Below, piece by piece: positions 42,538 to 51,345 of a DNA stretch of 64,000 nt (positions within the stretch are counted from its first letter, which is position 1; every line of letters starts with the position of its first letter). Source of the DNA: Lachnospiraceae bacterium (GTDB lineage Bacteria; Bacillota; Clostridia; Lachnospirales; Lachnospiraceae). The stretch spans positions 1 to 64,000 of the forward strand of contig JAFUPV010000002.1 in NCBI GenBank assembly GCA_017472605.1. The letters run 5' to 3'. The position numbers were made by a program, and so were the translations under genes. The notes under the pieces were generated by a model. That model was not told the DNA's origin and made no database searches. It saw nothing but the letters and a program-made list of their open reading frames with translations.

Positions 42538-42616
42538 TTTCTTTCACTCAAACCATTCATTCCGATTTCTTCGAATGTCCGGTGTCACAGCGTTCTGCGG
42601 ATGCTGTGTGATCCGA

Positions 42617-44221
42617 TTATTCCTCACCACGAGCCTGGTATCTGTCATAAGCAGCCTTGTAGATTTCTTCTGCTCTCTCAGAACCAAGATCCTTCAGCTG
42701 CTCAACAAATCCGTCCCAACCGGTCTCCAGATCCTCGCCGCCGAAGATGAAGTTGTAAACCATCTCGTCCGAGTAGTTTGCAAGCTTTGTCTTAATCTGA
42801 GTTACTTCCTTGGACTCATCAACCGTCAGAGTCAGGTTTACCGGAAGAACATGATCCATGTCATTTGCGGTCATCCATGCATCCCAGGACTGATGGCACT
42901 CTTCCAGTGAATACTGGGAAGCCTCCATGGTGTTATCATACTTAATCTGGAACGGCTCACACATGTACAGGTCACGAACGGTGTCATAGTCAAGACCATC
43001 CGGATTGTTTACAACGAAATCAGAGAATTCTCTTACGCCTTCTTCGTTCACTACATATGTTTCAACGCCTTCGTTTGTTCCCCATGCAGACATCAGAAGT
43101 GTATCCGGGTCCATCAGGTAATCAACAAACTTCACAGCCAGCTCCGGATCCTCGCACATTGCGGATACCTGCCAGGACTGGGAGTTGATGGAGCTGGTGA
43201 TCTTGGACAGGTGCAGCTCGTCGTCCTCATTGACACGCGGATGAACCAGAGATGTCAGCTTGAACTCCGGATCAACTGCCGGACCTGCAACGGTTGCCAT
43301 CTTTACGTTGTAGGTGTGAGCGAAGCACATACCAGCCTGTCCGCTTTCGAACAGCTTCAGAGAATCGTCGATGGTGCGGCTTACCATACCGGTATCGATG
43401 AGACCTTCATCCGCCCATCCCTTCAGCACCTCAAGGAACTCCTTATAGCCGTCCTCGGTTCTGCTGTAGTGAATGTTTCCTTCCTCATCCACGTTGAAAT
43501 CGTTGATGGTTACATCAAAAGCAGATGCGATCGGGTTGTTTGCATAGAACTGGGACTGCTCAAACTGACACAGTGCCAGCGGATACTCAACGCCGTTCTC
43601 CTTGAATACACGCAGAACATTGGTGTAATCATCAATGGTAACCGGAGCCTCAAGACCATACTTATCCAGCCAGTCCTGTCTTACGATCAGACCGTTGAAA
43701 ATCTTGTTGTTGTTTGTTTCCGGAAGGAAAATAGAACCGAACTTAATGATCTTGCCCTGGTCGCCGCGGATCTTCTTCTCGATCTCCGGGTCTTCACTCT
43801 GCTCGCAGAGTGCCCAGAAGTTTGTTGCATGCTCCTCAACCAGCTCTGTTACATCGTAAAGGATGCCGTCCTCAATCGCACCCTCTACTCCACCCGGGTA
43901 GTTGGTCTGGAACAGGTTGGTGAACATCAGGTCCGGAAGCTCGCCGGATGCCAGAAGCTGCTGGAAATAGGAACCGTCATCGCCTGCCGGCGCATGGATA
44001 AATTCCAGATTGATTCCCGTCTCCTCCTCGATTTTCTGAACAACCGGATTGTCACCCAGGTCTGTGTAATATGCTCTTGCTCCGCTCTGGAAATCACAGA
44101 AAATGGTAAGAGTCACATCACCGTCTGCAAGCTTACTGGTCTCTTCTGCCAGTACGGTCATAGAAGATGCTGCCAGCATTGCGGTTAAGAAAGCGGCCTG
44201 AATACGTCTTGTTCTCTTCAT
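42617..44221 (-). CDS. ABC transporter extracellular solute-binding protein, LplA type
   Basis: 534 residues, signal peptide RRIQAAFLTAMLAASSMTVL then A-E-E. There is no lipobox cysteine, although most Firmicute members are lipoproteins, so it would be released or held otherwise. Family features: DNPVVQKIEEETGINLEFIH (about 58-77), LPDLMFTNLF, and VRQDWLDKYGLEAPVTIDDY (about 180-200). It supplies the two permeases downstream. The M20 genes on both sides hint that the cargo includes a peptide or amide bond; this is inference. Confidence 0.92.
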   Translation of the reverse strand: MKRTRRIQAAFLTAMLAASSMTVLAEETSKLADGDVTLTIFCDFQSGARAYYTDLGDNPVVQKIEEETGINLEFIHAPAGDDGSYFQQLLASGELPDLMFTNLFQTNYPGGVEGAIEDGILYDVTELVEEHATNFWALCEQSEDPEIEKKIRGDQGKIIKFGSIFLPETNNNKIFNGLIVRQDWLDKYGLEAPVTIDDYTNVLRVFKENGVEYPLALCQFEQSQFYANNPIASAFDVTINDFNVDEEGNIHYSRTEDGYKEFLEVLKGWADEGLIDTGMVSRTIDDSLKLFESGQAGMCFAHTYNVKMATVAGPAVDPEFKLTSLVHPRVNEDDELHLSKITSSINSQSWQVSAMCEDPELAVKFVDYLMDPDTLLMSAWGTNEGVETYVVNEEGVREFSDFVVNNPDGLDYDTVRDLYMCEPFQIKYDNTMEASQYSLEECHQSWDAWMTANDMDHVLPVNLTLTVDESKEVTQIKTKLANYSDEMVYNFIFGGEDLETGWDGFVEQLKDLGSERAEEIYKAAYDRYQARGEE

Positions 44222-44236
44222 AATTAAATCCTCCTT

Positions 44237-45676
44237 TTATATCTCCAGCTGGTCGATCCGCAGGATTCCGCAGATGTATACCAGGAGTGCTCGTTTGATT
44301 CGCTCAACGGCGATTGATTCGTCAGGCTGATGATAGTCTCCGTGTCCCGGAAGAAACAGCCCCTGCGGCGGTTTCGGCAGCGGCATTCCCGTTCCGCATG
44401 CAAAGGACCGGGGCAGCTTGCGGGCATAGGTTCCTCCGCTCATGACAAATGGTTTTTCGGATAAACCGGTTATTTCATTGTAGGTGTCCGTCATTGCCTG
44501 TGCCGCCGGATGGTTGGGATCAAAGAAATTCGCTTTGGAATCCCTTGTTACCTGTAAGGTAAATCCACGGCTTTCGGCAGCTCTCTTTGCAGTTTCTGCA
44601 AAGGGGATGTGATTACAGGTCACCGGTGTTTTTGAGATAAATCCAAATCCCGGGCAGCCATCCTTCATCCATGCAGTAGTTACCGTCAGTACGAGGGGAC
44701 CGGACAATTCATCTTCACAGGCAATTCCAAGAGACGCGCCGTTTCCTTCCTCATTCAGCTGAATAACCAGTCCAAGAAGCGTTTTTTCCTGCTCTGTTAC
44801 CAGATCCTGTTCGCAAAGAAATCCTGCCAGGACAGTCAGGGCATTGACCCCGCCCTTTGGTGCCGCCGCATGGGTGCTGACCCCGCGGCAGGTAATCCGA
44901 ACTCCCTGTTCCAGACATTCTGCCGTCACATCGGATGCCGCATTCCATTTCGAAAGGAATTTTTGCACCTGCGGGCTGTCTGCCACAACTGCCACGGCTT
45001 TATCCGGTACGGTGTACAGACCGCAGTCACAGTTCAGCTCCAGAAGCCGTCCCTCTGTTTCCTGTGAGGCAGTCAGCTCTCCGTTAAACGCGCCGCGCTC
45101 ACCGCAGCAGACCGGGAATCCGCTGTCCGGCACCATGGACAGATCCGGACAGGAATAATTTTCTATAAAATAGTCCAGATCGTACATCCCCGCTTCTTCA
45201 CAGGTTCCAAAGTAAGCAGAGTAGCTGTGATTGGTGGTAATTCCGTGCTCCTTCAGATAAAGGAGTGTGTAAAGTGCTACTATCGCAGAACTCTTATTAT
45301 CATTGCTTCCTCTTGCAATCACATAGCCGTCCTTTTCCGTCAGTTCATAGGGCGGATAAACCCAGTTTTCGCCGGTTGGCACAACATCCAGATGGCTCCA
45401 GATTCCAACCGACCCACTTCCGCTTCCATAGCGGATCCGACCCACACACTGGTCATAATTATCGGTCTCAAAGCCATATTCCTGACCGATCTGAAGCATC
45501 TCGTTCAGTACCTGAACACAGGCATCACCAAACGGCGGCTTTTTGTCCTCCGGAATCACTGCAACGCTGGGAATCCGGCAGATCCTTCTCAGATCACGGA
45601 TCATGTCCGGCAGCTTCTCTTCAATCCAGGTTTCCACTTCCTCCCGGTTTCTGATCGGATTTCTCTCCTGTTCCAT
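44237..45676 (-). CDS. M20-family metallopeptidase (Sapep/PepV-like), second copy
   Basis: 479 residues from ATG 45676 (GGAGGAGAGAGA). Zinc-site blocks: WSHLDVVPTGEN, RGSNDNKSS, TCEEAGMYD, VPDSGFPVC and [13 protein letters not shown]. Compared with the copy at 38818-40290 it keeps all ligands but is clearly diverged, so the two probably cut different substrates. It lies between an aldo-keto reductase and the binding-protein gene. Confidence 0.9.
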   Translation of the reverse strand: MEQERNPIRNREEVETWIEEKLPDMIRDLRRICRIPSVAVIPEDKKPPFGDACVQVLNEMLQIGQEYGFETDNYDQCVGRIRYGSGSGSVGIWSHLDVVPTGENWVYPPYELTEKDGYVIARGSNDNKSSAIVALYTLLYLKEHGITTNHSYSAYFGTCEEAGMYDLDYFIENYSCPDLSMVPDSGFPVCCGERGAFNGELTASQETEGRLLELNCDCGLYTVPDKAVAVVADSPQVQKFLSKWNAASDVTAECLEQGVRITCRGVSTHAAAPKGGVNALTVLAGFLCEQDLVTEQEKTLLGLVIQLNEEGNGASLGIACEDELSGPLVLTVTTAWMKDGCPGFGFISKTPVTCNHIPFAETAKRAAESRGFTLQVTRDSKANFFDPNHPAAQAMTDTYNEITGLSEKPFVMSGGTYARKLPRSFACGTGMPLPKPPQGLFLPGHGDYHQPDESIAVERIKRALLVYICGILRIDQLEI

Positions 45677-45725
45677 TCTCTCTCCTCCTGCCGCATCCGG
45701 CATCGCCGGGTTCCGGTATTTGAAC

Positions 45726-46676
45726 TCAGCCCAGCAGCTGCTCAATCTTTTCCAACTCGTCTTCTGTAAACTCCAGGTTCTTCAGCGCGCCAAGGTTCTC
45801 CTCTACCTGTGAGAAACGGCTTGCTCCAAGAATCACGGAAGTCAATTTGCCATCCTTCAGCGCATAGGCAAGTGCCATCTGTGCCAGAGACTGATTTCTT
45901 TCTTTTGCCAATTCGTTCAGCTGGTTGGCAAGTGCCAGATATTCCGGGGTGATCTCAGAGGTCTTCAGGAACACACTGCTTCCTGCCGCTCTGGAATCGG
46001 CCGGGATTCCCTTCAGATAACGGTCGGTCAGAAGACCCTGCGCCAGCGGGCAGAACGCGATGGAACCGATTCCGCTCTTTTCCAGAACCGGATTCAGCGC
46101 CTTGTTGGAGCGATCCAGCATGGAATACCGGTGCTGATGGATCACACATCTGCTTCCCAGTTCTTCCAGGATTTTCTCCGCCTCAGCCAGCTGCTGCGGA
46201 TTGTAGTTGGACAATCCGATGTAGAGCGCCTTTCCTGCTTTCACCAGATCAACCAGCGTTTCCATGGTCTCCCGAAGCGGTGTCTCAGGGTCGGGTCTGT
46301 GATGATAGAAAATGTCCACATAATCCAGATTCAGGCGTTTCAGGCTCTGATCCAGCGATGCGGTCAGATATTTTCTGGAGCCGCCGTCCCCGTAAGGACC
46401 ATCCCACATGCCATAGCCTGCTTTTGTAGATATGATCAGCTCATCCCGATAGGAGTGAAGCTCTTCCTTCAGCAGCTTTCCGATGGTCTCTTCCGCCGAA
46501 CCGGGCACCGGACCATAGTTATTTGCCAGGTCAAAATGCGTGATGCCATGGTCAAAGCTCTTTAACGCAATCTCCTTCGCATTCTCATAGGAACTGGTGC
46601 TTCCGAAATTGTGCCACATGCCAAGAGCCATGGCCGGAAGCTTTAATCCGCTGTTGGGAATGCGGTTATATTTCAT
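45726..46676 (-). CDS. Aldo/keto reductase, YghZ/Gpr-like
   Basis: 316 residues from ATG 46676, which overlaps the stop of the upstream gene (ATGA), so it is translationally coupled. Catalytic tetrad in order: D and Y in HFDLANNYG (about 45-53), K in ISTKAGYG (about 83) and H in IFYHHRPD (about 122). GGSRKYLTASLDQSLKRL and LNLDYVDIF are typical of the YghZ branch, which reduces aldehydes such as L-glyceraldehyde 3-phosphate with NADPH. The true substrate here is unknown. Confidence 0.92.
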   Translation of the reverse strand: MKYNRIPNSGLKLPAMALGMWHNFGSTSSYENAKEIALKSFDHGITHFDLANNYGPVPGSAEETIGKLLKEELHSYRDELIISTKAGYGMWDGPYGDGGSRKYLTASLDQSLKRLNLDYVDIFYHHRPDPETPLRETMETLVDLVKAGKALYIGLSNYNPQQLAEAEKILEELGSRCVIHQHRYSMLDRSNKALNPVLEKSGIGSIAFCPLAQGLLTDRYLKGIPADSRAAGSSVFLKTSEITPEYLALANQLNELAKERNQSLAQMALAYALKDGKLTSVILGASRFSQVEENLGALKNLEFTEDELEKIEQLLG

Positions 46677-47686
46677 TGTTTCGTATCGATTGTTCCCTGC
46701 ACAATATTCCATTTCTGATTTTCTCCTCCGATTTCCTCCAGCGCTTCTTTCACCCAGTGCAGATGCTCCACCGGCATGTTTGCCGGAATCGTGCAGTCTG
46801 CTCCGATCACAACGCCGACCGTTCCCGCTGCTCCAATGATCTTCTTTGTTTCCCGTTTGATTTCTTCCTTCGTTCCGGAATAAAGAACACCGCCCGGACG
46901 GTTATCAAAGCCTCCCATGACACAGACATCATTGCTGAAGAATTTTCTTCCGTCTTCCAGCTTCATGTCCTCCACATAGACAGCCCAGTTGATTGCGGCG
47001 GCAGGATAATCCTTCCAGACTTCAATCCGGTTTCGGTCTCCTGCCCAGCCGCAGCAATGGAGGATATTGTTGTCGCTTAATGAGTTTGCATACTCCAGAA
47101 GCGGCAGCTCATAGGGAGTTACTAACTTTTTATATTCTTCTTCCGTAAAACGGAAGGTTTCCGCATTCTGTACGCAATAGTAAATACCATCGGCTCCTGC
47201 TTCTTTGAGCACACCGTCGATGAGGCTGCGGATATCCTGAGCAATCACGGAAAAACCATAGCAGACTGCTTCCGGATTCTCTTTCAGATGAGCCATCAGC
47301 TGCTCTTCGCTTGTTCCAAACCGCATCAGAGACATGGGATTAAACACATTGTAGAACACGCAGCATTCTCCCTTTACGCCTTCCACCACGCCTTTCACAC
47401 GCTCGATCTGGCGACGGATGTAGGGATGGTCCGCTCCCATTGGCTTCAGCTTGAACCAGTCATCCGCGCATTGGATGGATTCGATGCACGGATTCGGATA
47501 GTTAAAGTATCCGTCACACATAACTTTGATGAAATCTGCTTTGCTGTTCCGGTACCAGCGGATGTGCTCGTCCACCGTCTCCTGCCCGAAATCATCGTCC
47601 GGAGAGAAATGATACCAGAATCCCATCGGTACCCGGTCCACCGGTTTTCTGTGAAGTGCATGTAAGACCCGTTCTCTGTTTGTCAT
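46673..47686 (-). CDS. Uroporphyrinogen decarboxylase-like protein (UroD/MtaA superfamily)
   Basis: 337 residues from ATG 47686, seven bases after GGAGGG; two earlier ATGs are too close to or before the ribosome site. The TIM-barrel family pattern is visible: NRERVLHALHRKPVDRVPMG at the start, and LHCCGWAGDRN (about 215), the zinc/cobamide-methyltransferase type H-x-C-G motif. In catabolic operons these proteins are rarely haem enzymes; methyl transfer or other one-carbon chemistry is likelier. It is the first gene of the operon. Confidence 0.82.
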   Translation of the reverse strand: MTNRERVLHALHRKPVDRVPMGFWYHFSPDDDFGQETVDEHIRWYRNSKADFIKVMCDGYFNYPNPCIESIQCADDWFKLKPMGADHPYIRRQIERVKGVVEGVKGECCVFYNVFNPMSLMRFGTSEEQLMAHLKENPEAVCYGFSVIAQDIRSLIDGVLKEAGADGIYYCVQNAETFRFTEEEYKKLVTPYELPLLEYANSLSDNNILHCCGWAGDRNRIEVWKDYPAAAINWAVYVEDMKLEDGRKFFSNDVCVMGGFDNRPGGVLYSGTKEEIKRETKKIIGAAGTVGVVIGADCTIPANMPVEHLHWVKEALEEIGGENQKWNIVQGTIDTKQ

Positions 47687-47747
47687 TGTCATTCCCTCCT
47701 TCATATTTCCTGTATTTCCTATCTTTTTTCTGGGTTTCGTGCTGCCT

Positions 47748-47778
47748 ATTATAAACCGTCTGGGGGATTCCTGTCCAA
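47748..47778 (-). promoter_or_regulatory. Probable promoter of the UroD-like operon
   Basis: Minus strand TATAAT (47753-47748) with TTGGAC (47778-47773) at a long 19-bp spacing, which suits activator control. The rest of the space up to the AraC gene (about 47780-48090) is A/T-rich and holds no gene I can support. Confidence 0.5.
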
Positions 47779-48098
47779 TTCCTGTTCCCTATCGCCGGTT
47801 ATCGCTTTTTCCTGGAACAGAATCCGTCTCATTTCCCTGCAGTTCTATTTCTATTCACACGTCCAGATTTTCATTCCTTTTTTCTTTCCATTAACAGTAT
47901 AATCCAAATAACCGTCATTTTCCTATCATTCCATGTATATTTCCTGCGCAGAATCAATCATTTTTCTTTAGATTCATCTGACAATTCATCTGCATGGGAT
48001 ACAATTCAATGTTTCTCCTGTTTTTCACTAACATTTTATCTAATTTTCTTTCTTTTTCAAATTAACCGGCTGTTTTTAAACGAATCATCCAAAATGCG

Positions 48099-48126
48099 TT
48101 GTATTTTTCCGTGTTTCCTGTATAAT
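48099..48126 (+). promoter_or_regulatory. Promoter of the AraC gene at 48183
   Basis: TTGTAT (48099-48104), 16 bp, TATAAT (48121-48126). Confidence 0.65.
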
Positions 48127-48182
48127 AGAGTCAGAGTGCCGTTTGAATGGCAAAACGATTTTCTCGCCAGGAGGATGATGCC

Positions 48183-49139
48183 ATGCCGCGAAAACCCTAT
48201 TCCCCCATACCGATTCAGTTCCGTCCCTACAGTTTCCCCTCCCTGTTCCCTGTCATCTCTTTTTTCGGCAAGAACTGGAACGTTACCATGAAGGAACCGG
48301 AATTTCTTCATTTTCACAACTGCGTCGAGCTTGGTCACTGCATAAGCGGCAGCGGAACCATCTGTTTCCGCGACTATCAGCTGTCCTATTCTGCCGGAGA
48401 TTATTCCGTCATCTCACCGTTAGAACCCCACATGTCCGTCTGCAGCGATGCTCCCAGCCAGTGGGAATACATCTTTTTTGATCCGACCATCCTCTTTGGA
48501 ACTTCCAATGAAAGGATTACCAGACTCTATCAGAGCTACTATCTGTTCGAAAAACCGTCACGCATCATCAGCAGGGATGGTTCTTCCCTGTTTTCGATGC
48601 TGGAACAGCTGTTTTCGATGCTGGAACAGCTGTTTCCGGAGCTCCAGCAAAAGGAAATTCTTTACCCCAATGCGATGCACTCGCTCCTTCTGATGATCCT
48701 CATTGAGTTAAACCGACTCCCCTCCCGCGCTGTCAATCCGGTCACCGACGCCGCCATTTCACCCATTCGAACCGCCCTCCTTCACATGTACGCCCATTAC
48801 ATGGAACCGATTACGGTGACCGAACTGGCTGAGAAATGCTGCCTCAGTGAAAGTCATTTTCGCCGGGTGTTCAAGCAGATGATCGGTTTAAGCCCTCAGG
48901 AATATCTGCAGCATTACCGGATCCAGCATGCCTGTCACCGGATGCTGAAGTACACGGAACCGCTGAACCAGATTGCCTCTTCCGTCGGCTTTCCGTCCAT
49001 TTCCAGCTTCAACCGGCAGTTCACCCAGTATACCGGAATGTCTCCCTCGGAGTGGAAAAAGCAGTTTCTTTCTCCTCCCATCTCTCACAACATCACTTCA
49101 CTGGAGGATGAGACCTCGCAGCATATCTTTCAATACTGA
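48183..49139 (+). CDS. AraC-family transcriptional regulator
   Basis: 318 residues from ATG 48183 (CCAGGAGGATGATGCC). The cupin-like part is FLHFHNCVELGHCISGSGTI, then LSYSAGDYSVISPLEPH. Helix-turn-helix motifs are VTELAEKCCLSESHFRRVFK and LNQIASSVGFPSISSFNRQF. Residues near 137-150 hold an exact 7-residue tandem duplication (LFSMLEQ twice; 21-bp DNA repeat at 48590-48631). It is divergent from the UroD-like operon and probably activates it. Confidence 0.92.
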   Translation: MPRKPYSPIPIQFRPYSFPSLFPVISFFGKNWNVTMKEPEFLHFHNCVELGHCISGSGTICFRDYQLSYSAGDYSVISPLEPHMSVCSDAPSQWEYIFFDPTILFGTSNERITRLYQSYYLFEKPSRIISRDGSSLFSMLEQLFSMLEQLFPELQQKEILYPNAMHSLLLMILIELNRLPSRAVNPVTDAAISPIRTALLHMYAHYMEPITVTELAEKCCLSESHFRRVFKQMIGLSPQEYLQHYRIQHACHRMLKYTEPLNQIASSVGFPSISSFNRQFTQYTGMSPSEWKKQFLSPPISHNITSLEDETSQHIFQY

Positions 49140-49143
49140 TACA

Positions 49144-49190
49144 AACAGGGGCTGCCACACGAACATATCATTCGTGTGGCAGCCCCTGTT
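49144..49190 (+). terminator. Perfect 20-bp hairpin after the AraC gene
   Basis: AACAGGGGCTGCCACACGAA (49144-49163) pairs with its exact complement at 49171-49190 around a 7-nt loop. No T-run follows, so it may be a stabiliser or a mobile palindrome as well as a terminator. Confidence 0.6.
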
Positions 49191-49234
49191 GGCAATGTTG
49201 CAAAGCCAGAATATGTGCGATAACGTATTTTGAA

Positions 49235-49297
49235 ATTTCGCTTTGTATTTCGCTAATTTCGTTTCAATGCGAAATCAGGCGAAATATAAAGCGAAAT
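49235..49297. repeat. 19-bp inverted repeat
   Basis: Arms at 49235-49253 (ATTTCGCTTTGTATTTCGC) and 49279-49297 match with one mismatch; the space between contains more TTTCG/CGAAA words. It lies directly before the nuclease remnant, where the upstream part of that gene should be. Confidence 0.65.
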
Positions 49298-49300
49298 CCA

Positions 49301-49528
49301 TGCCCGGATTTCATCTACGAATTTAAGTTCACCCACCATGAAAATGCAGATCTGAATGTTCTTGCGGATGAGGCATTGAAGCAGATTAAGGATAAGAAAT
49401 ATGATACTGAGCTTCTGGATGCCGGGGTCACGGAGATCAGAAAGATTGGCATTGCGTTCCGGGGAAAGAATGCAGTTGTAAAACATTTATCATGTGAGGT
49501 CATTGTGCAACACTCCCTTTATTCGTAA
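49301..49528 (+). pseudogene. C-terminal remnant of a PD-(D/E)XK nuclease-domain ATPase (DUF1703-like)
   Basis: The frame encodes PDFIYEFKFTHH ... EALKQIKDKKYDTELLDAGV ... IRKIGIAFRGKNAVV, the end of AAA-ATPase/PD-(D/E)XK proteins frequent in gut anaerobes (pattern FEFKx ... ALxQIKxKxYxxxxx ... GIxFxxxxR). No start and no ATPase part exist. Its stop overlaps the convergent ABC gene end by a few bases. Confidence 0.65.
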
Positions 49529-51345
49529 TACTGAGCCTGCGCAGTCCACATCTCATAGTATTTCTTTTCTTTCTCTTTCAGCAGCGTCTCATGGTTTCCT
49601 CTCTGAATCATCTCGCCTTCATGGAAAACGGCAATGTCGTCACAGAAACGGCAGCTTGAAAGCCGGTGAGAAATGTAGATTGCTGTTTTGTCCTCTACCA
49701 GCTCATTGAAACGTTTGTAAATATCATATTCCGCAATGGGATCCAGGGCTGCCGTCGGCTCGTCAAGAACGATAAACGGCGCATCCTTATAGAGTGCCCG
49801 GGCAAGCGCAATTTTCTGTGCCTCACCGCCTGAAATCTCAACCCCCTGTTCATCAAATCCCTTGTAGAGATAGGTTTCATCCTGATCCGGCAGTGTTTTC
49901 AGACGCTCGCCAAATCCGGCCTTCTCAAGGCAGGCAAGAACACGCTCTTTCTCATACTGCGCGGACGCGGCAACGTTCTGGCCAAGGCTAAATGCAAACA
50001 GCTTAAAGTCCTGAAACACAACAGAAAACAGCGAAATATATTCCTGATAATCGTACTTCCGGATGTCGATTCCGTTCAGCAAAATGCATCCCTCCGTCGG
50101 ATCATAAAGACGGCAGAGCAATTTGATCAGCGTTGTTTTTCCGCTTCCGTTCATTCCAACAATGGCAAGACGCTCACCAACCCGCAGCGAGAGCGAAACA
50201 TTGCGAAGTGACCAGGTGTCCGAACCGGGATATTTGAAAGAAACATTGCGAAGCTCGATTTCGTATTCATTGTCTCCTTCCTCGCAGAATGCCCGCTTCT
50301 CCACAGGTATGCTTCCCTTGGGCAGCACATCCGGGACATTGATATATTCCAGGGTAGACTGCTGACGCTGTGCGGAAAGCGCAAACGCGGAAAGCGCCTG
50401 AAATACTCCTGATAATGCTGACGAAAAGCGATAAATAACAGTCGCGTACTTTACAACCGAACCAATGGAAAGCGCTCCTGCCGCCGCCCGGAATGCAACA
50501 AACAGATAGGAAATCGCCTGCAGAATCCCGGAAGAAAGTCCGTTGGAAAGACCGCTTTGGCAGGCATTTGCGGTCATCCGGTGAAGCCAGTCCGTGTATT
50601 CGCCCGACTCACTTTCGCAGTAATGTTTGATCAGTTTCTGACCGTTGAACAGGCGAATATCCATTCCGTTTCGATATTCATGACGATTCCAGAGATAATG
50701 TCCCCGATACCCATAGCCCTTTGCGGATTCATCCAGAAGCGCATAACTTTCTTTCCGCTTATTTCCGGAAAACCAGGTATAAAAAATGATAACCGCCAGG
50801 AAAGAAAACAGAATCAGCAAAGCAGATGCATCCTGAAACAGGCTGCTTCCCACAAACAATGGGATCAGGATACCGACAGCAAACAGCAAATCCATGATGC
50901 TGGAAATCATCCACGGAAACTGCCAGAGTATGGAATAGAAACCGGCTCCCCAGTTATGATCATTTCGGATTCGTGTGCGGATTTCATTGACCTGAGGAGA
51001 ATCCAGCAATTCGTAATCCATCGAAAGCGTGCGGATGCCCATGAGCATATCAAACCGTTTCCCACAAACTTCGATATGCACATTTCTGGTACGGTCCAGC
51101 CAGGAATTAATCACATTCAGGACGAAAATCCCTGCAAGAATGAGAGTCACTGTACCAAGAAACGGCTTCAGCGAAAGTCCTGACGTAAGATGATCAAGAA
51201 CATAAGCAGAAAGATAAATTTCAATATATGGAATTGCACTTCCGATGAGCGCCTGTCCGATACTGATCAGAAACAGAACCCGGTCCAGCTGCCACACCAT
51301 TGCAAGCGTTTTGACAATCTGATTCCACTTACTGCGCACTTTCAT
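49519..51345 (-). CDS. ABC exporter half-transporter, second of a pair (module 2)
   Basis: 608 residues from ATG 51345 (AAAAAGGAGGAGAATCCA), starting inside the end of the upstream gene. Membrane domain (about 20-340) and ATPase with Walker A VGMNGSGKTT (near 398), signature ISGGEAQKIALARAL and Walker B PFIVLDEPTAALDP. Closest relative in the window is the 14274-16148 gene, in the same position of the first module. Confidence 0.93.
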   Translation of the reverse strand: MKVRSKWNQIVKTLAMVWQLDRVLFLISIGQALIGSAIPYIEIYLSAYVLDHLTSGLSLKPFLGTVTLILAGIFVLNVINSWLDRTRNVHIEVCGKRFDMLMGIRTLSMDYELLDSPQVNEIRTRIRNDHNWGAGFYSILWQFPWMISSIMDLLFAVGILIPLFVGSSLFQDASALLILFSFLAVIIFYTWFSGNKRKESYALLDESAKGYGYRGHYLWNRHEYRNGMDIRLFNGQKLIKHYCESESGEYTDWLHRMTANACQSGLSNGLSSGILQAISYLFVAFRAAAGALSIGSVVKYATVIYRFSSALSGVFQALSAFALSAQRQQSTLEYINVPDVLPKGSIPVEKRAFCEEGDNEYEIELRNVSFKYPGSDTWSLRNVSLSLRVGERLAIVGMNGSGKTTLIKLLCRLYDPTEGCILLNGIDIRKYDYQEYISLFSVVFQDFKLFAFSLGQNVAASAQYEKERVLACLEKAGFGERLKTLPDQDETYLYKGFDEQGVEISGGEAQKIALARALYKDAPFIVLDEPTAALDPIAEYDIYKRFNELVEDKTAIYISHRLSSCRFCDDIAVFHEGEMIQRGNHETLLKEKEKKYYEMWTAQAQYYE

